Shown: positions 1-8,712, numbered from the stretch's first letter. The stretch is DNA of 15,913 nucleotides from Saccoglossus kowalevskii (GCF_000003605.2 NW_003105622.1:46889-62801); one strand, 5' to 3'. The notes: generated by a model from the letters alone, not told the origin. Program-made: numbers and translations.

Positions 1-564
1 GTTGAATCATACTTTCCCAACGTATTTGTTGAGATATATGGCATTCAACGATCGAAAACGTTATCAACGTCTGTTCCTATATGGCTGATACTGCCCAATA
101 AATCCATATCAACAAGTCATTGAAAATGACACAGTCCCCGTTAAATTTTTGAAAGTTCTCTTTGTGCTCGTCATATTAAAGCGGAGGGGTTGTCGCGAGC
201 GTGTCCTTGAAACTCGAGTTCCAAGTGGCGTATACAACAGATTGTTTATTTACATCAAAACACGTGTTTCATGTAGTAGTAATATGGCCAAAAATAAAAA
301 CAGCCGTTATTCGGCCATCTTTGATCTGATTATTAAACACACTGATATGTATGATGTATGTGCCAAATACGAATGAAAATGGTACATAAATTGTGGAAAT
401 ATAGTAGTAAGGCCAAAAAGTCAGATGGCTGTCAATCAGCCATTCCTGACCAGATTTTGAAATAAATTGTCATGGACATGCATCCTAACATGTATAAAGT
501 ACATGTATGTGCTAAATTTGAATGAAAACTGGCAGAGTACGTCCAAGATACAGCATAAAAAACA

Positions 565-1300
565 AGACGCCTGTCAGTCGACCATCTTTGATCCAATTGC
601 GAAATAAATCGTTATGGACATGCATCCTAACATGTATAATCTATGTACCAAGTTTGAATGACAACTGACAAAGCATGTCCAAAATACAACATTTTCAAAA
701 AACAAGATGGCTGCCAGTCGGCGATTTTGAATCGAATCACTGAACCACTGCATGTGCATATGTCCCACATAAGGTACTAGGCACATGCAAAGAATGAACG
801 GAATCGGTCCACAGGATTCTGAAATATGACTCTGGACAGACTGACGGACGGACGGACACACGGACGGTCGGACGGACAGACTCAGGAACTCACGGACGGT
901 CGGGGAGATGTATCCTAATATGTATGATCTATGTACTAAAGTTGAATGAAAACTGACAAAGCATGTTCAAAATACAACATTTTCAAAAAACAAGATGGCT
1001 GCCGGTCGGCCTTCTTTGATATAATTGTGAAATAAATCGTCATGGACATGTATCCTGACAGGTATAATTTATGTACCAAGTTTGAATGAAAACTGACAAA
1101 GCATGTCCAAAATACAACATTTTCAAAAAACAAGATGGCTGCCAGTCGGCCATTTTGAATCAAATCGCTAAACCACTGCATGTGCATATGTCCCACATAA
1201 AGTACTAGGCACATGCAAAGAATGAACGGAATTGATCCAAGGGATTCTGAGATATGACTCCGGACGGACGCACGGACGCACAGACGCGCGGACGGAGACG
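565..1300 (+). repeat. 428-bp internal tandem duplication inside the 133-1343 element
   Basis: The block starting near 565 and the block starting near 993 have the same order of parts: a 'catctttgat' unit, a 'ccattttgaat' unit, a segment containing 'ccactgcatgtgcatatg' and 'gcacatgcaaagaatgaacg', then a GGAC-rich run. Corresponding positions are offset by 428 bp. The two copies differ at scattered sites and in the length of the GGAC run. The short open frames on the minus strand here (574-861, 936-1214) are shadows of this duplication. Confidence 0.8.
833..904. repeat. GGAC-type imperfect microsatellite
   Basis: Runs of ggac/ggacgg interrupted by cacacgg and ggtcgg. A related shorter run lies at 1259-1301, at the same place in the second copy of the 428-bp duplication. 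Confidence 0.85.
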
Positions 1301-1308
1301 GAATTATA

Positions 1309-1343
1309 AGTCCCCGTTTTCGGACTTCGTCCGAACGGGGACT
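1309..1343. repeat. Terminal hairpin of the 133-1343 element
   Basis: The arms are 1309-1325 and 1329-1343, with a 3-nt loop. The right arm's 15 bases all pair; the left arm has two extra t residues as a bulge. The outer part of the left arm repeats the 10-bp sequence at the element's left edge (133-142). A stem-loop at one end is typical of Helentron/pearl-like elements, but it could also be a simple foldback end. Confidence 0.85.
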
Positions 1344-2060
1344 AATAATTGCATTTCATAGACCGTCGGTCCAGGTCTGCCTGCTTGAAACTGTATACAA
1401 ACCGAAGATTATTTACCTGTCCGATATATTTTATATCCATGTTTGAGAAACGTTTTGGGTAATTTGTTAAAACTGGATCCAAGATGGCTCCACGCACTAA
1501 TTTGACTCATTAAGCCAAAATCCAAGAACTTGTTCAGGTAGTCTGCTACCATTAAACACATATTCAGAAATCTTTGACATCCAGCAAGTGGAGTTGGTTT
1601 ACTGTAATATTCAAAACTCTGGAATTAAAATGGAGGGTCACTAAACTTAGTTTTCCACTAAACCTCGAACATGCATGTTTTGAGTAGTTTACAATTGGTT
1701 TCTAAGGCAGAAACATTCCATCAAATCTCAAAAATTTGTCCGATGACCTATGCTAAAGGGCTACTTATGGCTGTGACGATAAATTTGAGAATTTTTATTA
1801 CTAGGACAAGTTATCCATGGAATAATGTGTTTACAAGCATTCCTATGGAAAATGATCCAAAGTGGCAGCTTTTTAGATTATTTTGCATATGTCTTCTTGG
1901 AAACAGATCCTTCTATCTCCGAGAAACTTAATATAAATGATGTGGATATATGTGAACCATCACACAACAATGTTAAATGACTTATTGTGATAAATTTTAT
2001 CCATGTTTTAATGGTATCTAACTATGTTAAAATATTCATTTTTCAACGTACTCGCTGTGA
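1344..2060. other. Stretch without recognised gene
   Basis: No domain was recognised on either strand. An 86-codon plus-strand open frame at about 1671-1931 has no recognisable motif. The minus-strand continuation of the LINE fragment could not be followed into this stretch, and I found no reverse-transcriptase motif in it. Confidence 0.5.
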
Positions 2061-2078
2061 AAGGAAGCTTTGCGTTCA

Positions 2079-2390
2079 GTTAATACTTGGTAGATTAGAA
2101 TCCCCAATAAGAATATTTGTAAAATTACGGAAAACGGTATAAAGATTATTCTTACACTAATCGCTAAACTCATTTGGTGGCCTATAAAATATAATCAATA
2201 CAATTTGTTCTACTTTAATTGACAAAAGTTCACAAACAATTACTTCACTGTGCACTGTAGCCGAGAATTCGAAATCTACTCCCCGTTTTGAATTCAAGGA
2301 GCTACCGTTAGCCAATAACAACACCACCTCTAAAACTTTCTCTATCTCTCCTAAGATGAATCTCATATTCAGAATAATCACTACGATACA
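2079..2390 (-). pseudogene. Decayed LINE endonuclease (EEP/APE-type) fragment
   Basis: Read on the minus strand in one frame, this stretch contains YRPPN (codons 2172-2186) and, about 26 codons later, IGDSNLPSIN (2079-2108). In apurinic-like endonuclease domains of CR1/L2/Jockey-type LINEs, the conserved sequence is a YRPPN block followed by GDFNxPxxxW, whose Asp and Asn are catalytic. The preceding part (EVIVCEL... near 2205-2240) fits the strand before YRPPN. Decay is visible: a TAG at 2157-2159 separates the two motifs, the Phe of GDFN is Ser, and the Trp position is TGA (2076-2078). The N-terminal endonuclease half and all of the reverse transcriptase are missing. It is a dead fragment of a retrotransposon; the exact clade is not resolved. 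Confidence 0.72.
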
Positions 2391-3017
2391 GACTTTGCAA
2401 CATTGTGAAAACGATTTTTACATAATTACCCATAATTACCGATTACACAAGAATATTACAGAAAGTATTCTCTATAATTTTGCCTTTTATTTGTCTTGAA
2501 TTGTGACTGAAAAAGCTCAGGATTCAACAACTCAGTTATGAACAATAACTTTAATAAATATAAGTTTACTTGATGAAAATAATGTTTTCTCTACATAAAA
2601 ACGAAAGAATTTCACAATGTCGAAAATGGAGCGGTGGTCGTCGCGAAGCGCGTGTTCGAATTTCATGTACTAGTAAATAAACAATGTATTTTACACGTTG
2701 TATACGTCGCTATGAGTCCCACATCGAACAGGACGCGGTACGACGATTGCCGCCCTTTAATGTGAGAGGGTCGGCAAGGAGTATTTTCGTACTAAAGCTG
2801 TAATCAATTATTTTTATTTTCGTAATAATGTAATTTAATTAAATAAAAATCGTAATTTCGTAGACATGGGCAAGGTATAAAACGTAATCAACTATGTTAT
2901 TCTTCCGTAATTCGTACAAAGATCTTATTTTTTGTAAGTGTATAAAGCATTTTCCACATTAAATGTCGTAATTCCTAATATTACGAACTTGTAATTGTTC
3001 TTTTGAATCCCGGTGTC
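2391..3017. other. AT-rich stretch without gene, with scattered cgtaat motifs
   Basis: No coding region was recognised. The motif cgtaat recurs at 2821, 2851, 2883, 2906 and 2967, with the inverse attacg near 2990. The spacing is irregular (about 23-61 bp), so this is at most a very degenerate tandem repeat. A GC-richer patch at 2626-2665 contains cgtcgcgaagcgcg. Confidence 0.35.
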
Positions 3018-3097
3018 ATGCGAAACAACTTCCGTGCGCTAAAACTTCCGGGCGAAGTCGCTGCACATGCGCAGTGAAGTTTTAGAACTTTCTTCGC
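3018..3097. promoter_or_regulatory. Possible TATA-less promoter patch (ETS- and NRF1-like sites) with hairpin
   Basis: Two acttccg motifs occur close together, the second being a full acttccgg ETS/GABPA-type core. They are followed by ctgcacatgcgcag, which is close to an NRF1 site. Paired ETS and NRF1 sites are common in animal housekeeping promoters. The same patch forms a hairpin: ctaaaacttc (3039-3048) pairs perfectly with gaagttttag (3076-3085), and ctgc/gcag pair inside it. No coding exon was recognised downstream on either strand, so it may belong to a gene outside the window, to an old repeat, or to nothing. Confidence 0.28.
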
Positions 3098-3290
3098 AGT
3101 TTAGTAAATAATGTGCATTGTTCAATGAAAATAAAAGTTCTGCTGTTGGTGCATCGACGGCGGAGGATCAAGTTGTTACGTATATCTCGAATTTAGGGAG
3201 TTTCGGCCACGAAAGTTTCGAACAAACACATGTTTTTTGTCTTGTTGATTGAATCCTTGCAGTTCTATATAATTGTAAATTATTTATACT

Positions 3291-3368
3291 ACTAACTTGC
3301 ACATTGCAAGTACGGCGTATTTATGGTTAATTACCAATAACTCGTACGTCAGAAGTACAGAGTATTTG
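3291..3368 (+). repeat. 45-bp tandem repeat cluster, left (plus orientation)
   Basis: About two units of ~45 bp. The shared pieces are 'ttgcaagtacggcgtattta' and 'ccaataactcgtacgt'. The same unit recurs in opposite orientation at 3597-3690. Confidence 0.6.
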
Positions 3369-3596
3369 AATTAAATTTGCCGAGATGATCAGTTCAGAAA
3401 TGTTTATTCTCTCCGAATCTTGTATTTCGGCAATTATATACCATTCCTGGTCTAGTTTAATTTGAAGTCTGTATGTTTGATATTGATTTTTTTTTTGTAA
3501 ATTAACAAGTGTATAGTTTTATTTGTTATGTATGTATAATTGAATAACACATCGACATTTCATTTTGTAATCGTATCAGTTGTTCATACGTATAAT

Positions 3597-3690
3597 AAGA
3601 ATACACCATGCTTGCAACGTACGGAACGAGTTATTATTAGATGAATGTAAATACGCCGTACTTGTAAGGTGTGAGTTATTGGTAAATAAC
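3597..3690 (-). repeat. 45-bp tandem repeat cluster, right (inverted)
   Basis: Read on the minus strand, this shows about two units with a 45-bp period. They contain 'ccaataactc', 'caagtacggcgtattta' and 'aataactcg', matching the left cluster at 3291-3368. The two clusters face each other across about 230 bp, like inverted ends built of tandem repeats. Confidence 0.6.
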
Positions 3691-3757
3691 AACATGTAAA
3701 TGCATAAAATACAACAACCTAGCAATATCACGAGCACCTCTGTGCGTATCCTGACGA

Positions 3758-4728
3758 GTGTACGATCCAAGGCTAATGAGGGCCAAGTGAATTTCTAATA
3801 TTTTCTGGAATCTAACACTTGGTTTTTGGTTTTTTCAACTGATGAATTGGCGGCAAGAAATCACAATTTAAAGTTCAGCTGTAGTTTCAAAGTTATGCTT
3901 GTGGTGGCAACATCGCCAATTCAAAAATAGGATTTTGAAATGAACAACGAAAATCAAAATCCTATTTTCAATTTGAGGCTATTAATTTTATTGATGCGCT
4001 AGGGGATACTGCCACGGGTCCAATTAATAATAAGGCAAGTAGAATCAACAATGTATCCAGTCAGCTGTTTTCCCACGCCTTGTCTACTTGATGACCATAG
4101 AACAGTAACATTTTACATTATTTGTAACAACGTTTAGTTTTCCGTCTGTAAAATTAGAGACAGAATAAGGTTGGGGCGTTTTTTCTGTGCAGTGTTTTAG
4201 TCCCTTGACACATACAGCCCCATTTACAATGCGATGCACTTCAAATTTATTAGAGGGTGTATACTACGATGAATACAGAATCGTCGCGCACTTCTTTCAG
4301 AAATTCAGATTTTGAGTGGCCAACAGACAGTTGATCTCGCCGTCAAAAGTCCCCTGTATGACATGACCACTGATATACTCGAACATTTTTGTCGATCTTC
4401 ATTTCAGGCATGGACACAAATCAGTTAGCGTGGCTTCAGCTTTCGAATACAAATATTAAAACGTGGGCGTCATAACAAAACTGACTGGTAACACTGTAGT
4501 TTGCGCGTTGTTGGGCTCGCCGTCGACTGGAAATATATGCAAATAACAGAAAAGACCCCCTAGCTAAAAACTAAAAGTCGCCACCACAGGAATAACTTCG
4601 GAAATCATGGCTAAATTTGTTTTTACTTACCGCCAATTCATCAATTGAAATTACGTCAAAAACCAAAATGTTAGAATCCAGAAAATATTAGAAATTTACT
4701 TGGCCGTCATTAGCCACGGACCGTACGC
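3758..4728. mobile_element. Non-autonomous DNA transposon with ~150-bp terminal inverted repeats
   Basis: The left end (3758-3911) is the reverse complement of the right end (4577-4728) along almost its whole length, with scattered mismatches and small gaps. Matching landmarks are ctaatgag.ggccaag at 3773 against cttggccgtcattag at 4699-4713, gatgaattggcgg against ccgccaattcatc, and the inner cttgtggtggcaac against gtcgccaccacagg. The ~665-bp interior shows no open frame or transposase motif, so this is a deleted or MITE-type derivative that would need a transposase in trans. No clear target-site duplication was found and the superfamily is unknown. Confidence 0.75.
3924..3968. repeat. Perfect 15-bp-stem hairpin inside the TIR element
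   Basis: aaaataggattttga (3924-3938) is the exact reverse complement of tcaaaatcctatttt (3954-3968), with a 15-nt loop. Partial pairing continues outside (caattc against caatttg). It sits just inside the left terminal inverted repeat. Confidence 0.85.
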
Positions 4729-5152
4729 GTGTACGTGGAAGTTCAACATGCAAACACTAGATGTGTTATTTACTACCTTATACTGAAATATATTTGGATA
4801 ATTAGAGTACTAACAAATTTTCACTTATGGTCCGGCATGGAAGGTAAAAAGATGAGTGAACTAACATCCTGTAACAGCACTGTAACGTTTTTTGGGAAAG
4901 TCCAGGATTATTGAAGGAACCCGTTTTTGACTGAGCTGCTTTAGTGTTTTGACGCCTGATTGACACCTGCAACACATATTCATTCTATTTTTTCTTCTTC
5001 CAAATTTCATATTTTTGAATTTTGTTCCATATTGAAGTTAATCATTTGTGAACTAAACGGTTTGCTATTAGCATTCAACAATTTTCAAAATAACTTTTCA
5101 TCAGTGTTGTGGAGTAGAGCTTTGAGTGCCGACCACAGTGTCAAAAACAACA
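4729..5152. other. Stretch upstream of the helicase fragment, no recognised gene
   Basis: Only short open frames without recognisable motifs. A TGA at 5123-5125 closes the frame of the downstream helicase fragment, so that frame does not continue upstream. Confidence 0.5.
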
Positions 5153-5425
5153 ATGGATAAACTACAACAGTTCAGTTTAGACATAATGGCCATACATGGA
5201 TACAGTTTTTTATTAATTGGACAAGCTGGAACTGGCAAAACTAAAACTCTGATTGAACCACATTCCCTCTATCATGATAGAGGGACTGTGATTGAACTAA
5301 TCAGGAATTTGAGGAAGACCAAAAGAGTTCAAGTTACAGCTCGCACAGGTATGGCTGCAAGTCAGTCGAGCGCCTGTGGTTTGGATCGGACGATTTCTTT
5401 TGTTTCCAATTCATTGTACGCCTAG
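5153..5425 (+). pseudogene. PIF1-like helicase, N-terminal fragment
   Basis: PIF1-family proteins are superfamily 1B DNA helicases that use ATP to unwind DNA. This 90-codon frame has a Walker A motif GQAGTGKT at residues 23-30, preceded by a hydrophobic strand (YSFLLI), and motif Ia VQVTARTGMAA at 59-69. These are the first two helicase motifs in the correct order. The ATG at 5153 is preferred because it has A at -3 and G at +4 (caacaatgg). The frame ends at TAG (5423-5425) just after 'RTISF', where the family has a T-I-H-S/F motif; motifs II to VI are absent, whereas the helicase core normally spans several hundred residues. Residues about 36-48 are an inserted palindrome not expected in the family. 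It is probably a truncated copy or a single exon of a decayed gene. Whether it came from a cellular PIF1 or a transposon-borne helicase cannot be told. Confidence 0.72.
5250..5297. repeat. Palindromic in-frame 39-bp insertion with 9-bp direct repeats
   Basis: tgattgaac occurs at 5250-5258 and again at 5289-5297, exactly 39 bp apart. Between them lie 30 bp, of which 5264-5285 is a perfect 22-bp palindrome centred on ca|tg (half-arm ccctctatca). The palindrome extends imperfectly outward (acatt against actgt). The 39 bp equal 13 codons, so the frame stays open across it. Removing the insertion in principle brings the Walker A helix to the usual distance from motif Ia. The direct repeat looks like a target-site duplication around a minimal inverted-repeat remnant. 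Confidence 0.75.
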
Positions 5426-5890
5426 AAACATGGCAACGTTGTTTTTGGTGAATATATAACATGTTCTGTCCCAATAAAGGATTTTGATATGCACTAGCCC
5501 AAGATGGACGTCCTGTTCAACACGTTGTTGAATGTTCGCGTCACTGTACGTAAAACACACTTTGAACTTGACAATTTTACAGTTCAGACTATTAAGCAAA
5601 TAGATGGAAATACCAGTTGCATAAATCATGAAGATTGATGATTCGATTGGTGACCGGAATAGCTGCATTTAGTGTTCTTTTCTATGCAATATACAAATGT
5701 AAAATCATATCGATGCTGTGGGCGGCCAAGGGTGACATATTGTTTTGGTTCAACCGCTCTCAAGGCACGGGCAACTGACATTTCCTGACCTTTTTACTAT
5801 TCTGACGTGCTGGGGGCTGTTTATAACAGTTAGAAACTAACAAGTAGATATTAAAGTGCTAGTAAACAGTCGGGGACATAGTCAATACAA
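5426..5890. other. Stretch after the helicase fragment, no recognised gene
   Basis: I looked for later PIF1 motifs (DE-box, GDxxQLPP) in the three plus frames and saw none. An 85-codon minus-strand frame at 5411-5668 has no recognisable motif. Confidence 0.5.
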
Positions 5891-6620
5891 GCCGGTAGGC
5901 TAACGTCAGTTATACGAAGTTCGCAAAAACCATTCAGTCTTTAGAAGTCACTTAGTTTATTACTAGAACGTATTCTGCTGTTACATTTACAACCGTTTTG
6001 CGATAGTGTTTTCTAGAATGAAGGCAGCATTTACAGCTCATTCAAAGTTCAAAGTTGCGTTGGGATTACGTTGATACAGTGTAACAACGTCGGCGCCAGT
6101 GATCTCTAACCAGTGCGCAAAGTAGCCAAAATAAAAAGCATGGTTATTTGAACACTGCTATTTCAAAACTGGTAGAAGGTAATACATTTGGAGCGAAAGT
6201 ATTCAAAAATCGGTTTTTGGCTGTTGCAATGGCAGTGGTCGGCCAGGATTTTTTTCATTTAGTGACGGTACGACCTACCTGTGAAGTATGAACACAATCA
6301 ATCAGCCAATACAAAAAATCAGAGAGGAGTTAAAAGCCGTTGCTGGTGAAAAGTTACCCCAACTTTGGGGTCAAATTTCTCGGTAATGAAAAAAGTTATC
6401 AAAAATTCAAGTAGTAACTTTGTGCCCACACTCAAGCTGAGTAGAATGGGCTATGTTTAAGGTGTTTTATCCCAAATTTGTAGGAGGAGATACATTTGGC
6501 ACGAATCTATGGCAGATTTTTCCTAATAACTAGGGTGAAGGTGTGACCTACCTGCCAAGTTTGAGCAAAATCAGCCAAGCCAAAAAATTAAGAAGAAATA
6601 ATACGTGAAAACACTGGAAA

Positions 6621-6688
<68 letters not shown>

Positions 6689-6730
6689 ACACACGCAAAA
6701 CGACAAAAGTGATTATAAGGGCAATCCTAG
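5891..6730 (+). mobile_element. Dispersed repeat family B, copy 1 (two ~308-bp units, long CA tract)
   Basis: It matches 11792-13031 over its whole length in the same orientation. It starts at gccggtaggct (5891-5901) and runs through 'cgtattctgctgttac', 'cattcaaagttcaaag' and 'attacgttgatac'. Two tandem units follow, marked by tacatttgg near 6183 and 6491 and by 'gcccacactcaagctgag' at the first unit's end. It ends with a CA microsatellite, 'aagtgattataaggg' and 'aatcctag'. No coding capacity. The two copies lose similarity at or just after CTAG, which is compatible with a Helitron-type CTRR end, but only a very weak hairpin precedes it, so that assignment is tentative. Confidence 0.75.
6622..6694. 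repeat. (CA)n microsatellite
   Basis: An uninterrupted CA/AC run from about 6622 to 6686, then cccacacacgc. It lies at the 3' side of repeat family B copy 1; the equivalent place in copy 2 (near 12995-13008) has only a few CA units. Confidence 0.97.
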
Positions 6731-7585
6731 CGGATATTTCATTTTTGTTAGTGTATCTTTAATTTTATTTATTAAAATATGTACACATTATATCTAATTG
6801 GGGTGGAAATTGCCAAGCCAATTTATAAAATTATAAACAAATATTTTCGTAAATAATACTGACCGTGAAATACGCCCTTTAGAAGTGTTACTGGCGGAAT
6901 ATTTTATATTGCAATTTCTTCCAATTTAATTAGTTGTATTGAAATGCATTAGTAATAATGTTAATATATAAATGTACATTTCTTTGACAAGACTGAGTTA
7001 TATATCTGTTACGTACTATAATTTATCTATATTGGAAAACAGTTATGGGGATTATTAATTTTAATAAACAATATTCAACTACCCTTTGCAATAAGATCAT
7101 AATGATAATGTTTCTTGATTTTTGAAACTATGGGCATTATCAGAGCATGGGTCTTATTTTGGAACTCCTGCCAGAGCAACATCACAAATCAAAAGGGCAA
7201 ATTAATAACTTCTAAGAATGGTATTCCCAGAATAGCGCAAGTTTTTAAAGAAACGTAAAACTTTAATTCTAAACAACGATGAAAAGACCAGTTACTGTGA
7301 CAAAGCTCTACTCCCCGCGAGACCCACCCAATACGAAACCCACTTACCGCGAAGCTACTAGTTTCTTATAATAACATAATGATTATAAATGAATGACATT
7401 ATTTTGCCTGGCGTTGTACATAATACGTGTCGCATTTTTTTTTGTAATTCAACTATTCTATTGTTTTACTAGAATAAATGTGAAAAGTTGTTTTTTCTAG
7501 TTCCTTATTGATGATTCCACGAACACCTCACGAACACCTCACGAACGACCACGTATTATTTTAAACATGAAAAGATAATTGCTAA
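6731..7585. other. AT-rich stretch without recognised gene
   Basis: No coding region, RNA gene or large repeat was seen. The only local structure is an 11-bp direct repeat, cacgaacacct, at 7518-7528 and 7529-7539, followed by a third diverged copy at 7540-7550. Confidence 0.5.
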
Positions 7586-7998
7586 GAATTGAGAATAGTT
7601 GGTTATCCAAAAAACGCGGAACCGGAACGAGAACCGGAACGTGAAATTAAAAATATCTGGAAGCAACAGGGACGTCACAGGTGTAACACATCGACCCAAG
7701 ACGTGAAGTGCGCCCTCAAGCGTAAACATCGTAAACATGCACTTTATGCCTATTATTTCATCCACATTATTAGAATGAGTGTACATACAACTACAAATTG
7801 CGATTATAATAAAATAAATAATATCAATAATATACAAACTAAGTCCATTTATGCAATATCACTTATATTAAACAACCCGTATGTCGAATCGTTATTGTTA
7901 CGATCTACGTTTGTGGATTTCACAGTATTTGTTTTCATAATAATAATAATAGTAACTTTATTACACTACCGAATCATCCTTGGGTTCAGTGTGGTAAA

Positions 7999-8275
7999 TA
8001 AAAGACAAATACAAAAAGTAAAACAATGCATTACAGTAATAAGCTAAAATAAAGATAATAAAATAGCTAAAAGACTATAATAAATACAAATAAGATAGAT
8101 AAAACTAGCTTAAATAAGTGTAATAAAGTGTATAGTAAACAAAAGACGAATCTAATACAAAACAATGCAATACAGTAATGGACTCAAATAAATATAATAA
8201 AAGCTAGTTGACTGACTATACAAGTAAGAACAGAAATAAGATAAAAATAGGACTAAAATAAAACTAAAATAAATT
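7999..8275 (+). repeat. A-rich ~141-bp imperfect tandem duplication
   Basis: aaagacaaat at 8001 and aaagacgaat at 8142 begin corresponding blocks. Both continue with 'aaaacaatgca.tacagtaat', then aaataaa.ataataaaa and agctag/agctaa pieces. The plus strand is strongly enriched in A and poor in C throughout. Confidence 0.6.
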
Positions 8276-8340
8276 GAACCCCCTTCATTCATATGTGAAG
8301 TGATTATTTATTTAATAATGTAATCAATACTAAATATATA

Positions 8341-8372
8341 TTCAAGTAAGTAAAGTAAGTGAAGTAAGTAAA
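8341..8372 (+). repeat. Short aagtaagt/gaagtaag microsatellite
   Basis: An imperfect run of agtaagta and agtgaagta units just before the ~40-bp tandem array. Confidence 0.6.
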
Positions 8373-8379
8373 AATAGCA

Positions 8380-8712
8380 TTCATTTCATAATAATGCAAT
8401 CGTTACAATGTGCATACCCATTCCGTATGTAATAATTATTCTGTCATAGTACGTTTTTATTTCATAGTGCAATCGTTTCAAAATACTATTTATTTCATAA
8501 TAGTGTAATCCTTACAAGGTACGTATTAATTTCATAATGAAATATACGTATTCATTACTAACATGATAGTGCAATCATTACAACGTTCGGATGCATTATA
8601 ATGGTGTAATCCTAACTAGATACGTATTTATTTCATAGTGTAATCGTTACGAGTTACGTATTAATTTCATATATAATAATTCAAGTTACAATCTACATAT
8701 TCATTTCATAAC
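8380..8712 (+). repeat. Degenerate ~40-bp tandem array, about nine copies
   Basis: The recurring consensus is approximately 'tacgtatttatttcataa' followed by 'tagtgtaatcgttacaa'. Copies are recognisable near 8387, 8458, 8488, 8527, 8561, 8590, 8627, 8660 and 8700. Unit length varies from about 30 to 70 bp, indicating an old, non-homogenised array. Confidence 0.65.

Larger units (their letters stand above)
133..1343 (+). mobile_element. Non-autonomous tandem-core repeat element (HINE/pearl-like)
   Basis: The left edge carries agtccccgtt (133-142) and the right edge its exact reverse complement aacggggact (1334-1343). Between them are about six diverged ~140-bp units. Each has a 'gatggctgccagtcggcc'-type block, a 'gaaataaatcgt' block and an 'aatgaaaactgacaaagc' block; the first block recurs near 299, 423, 565, 704, 993 and 1132. 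GGAC-type microsatellites lie at 833-904 and 1259-1301, and a strong hairpin forms the right end. A variable tandem core followed by a microsatellite and a terminal stem-loop is the layout described for pearl elements of bivalves and Helentron-associated elements (known of those families). I see no coding capacity and no convincing target-site duplication, so the class is inference. It could instead be several nested repeats. Confidence 0.6.

Noticed and set aside
574-1214. Two similar minus-strand open frames (95 and 92 codons) that resemble each other
   Set aside because: Their likeness comes from the 428-bp internal duplication of a repeat element. The encoded sequence follows the repeat and shows no known domain.
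1309-1346. Canonical Helitron 3' end (hairpin then CTAA)
   Set aside because: The stem runs right into the ct of CTAA, without the usual ~10-base gap, so a canonical end is not supported. A Helentron-like relation is kept only as a hypothesis.
1671-1931. 86-codon plus-strand open frame
   Set aside because: No motif recognised and no supporting start context or neighbours; this length arises by chance in a window this size.
2640-2660. tRNA or tRNA-derived SINE suggested by a gttcgaat box-B-like motif
   Set aside because: No box A at the right distance, no acceptor-stem pairing and no 3' tail were found.
7589-8047. 152-codon plus-strand open frame, the longest in the window
   Set aside because: It begins inside the inverted end repeat and runs into an A-rich tandem repeat. 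The EPEREPERE-like start is the 12-bp end duplication being translated, and no domain is visible.
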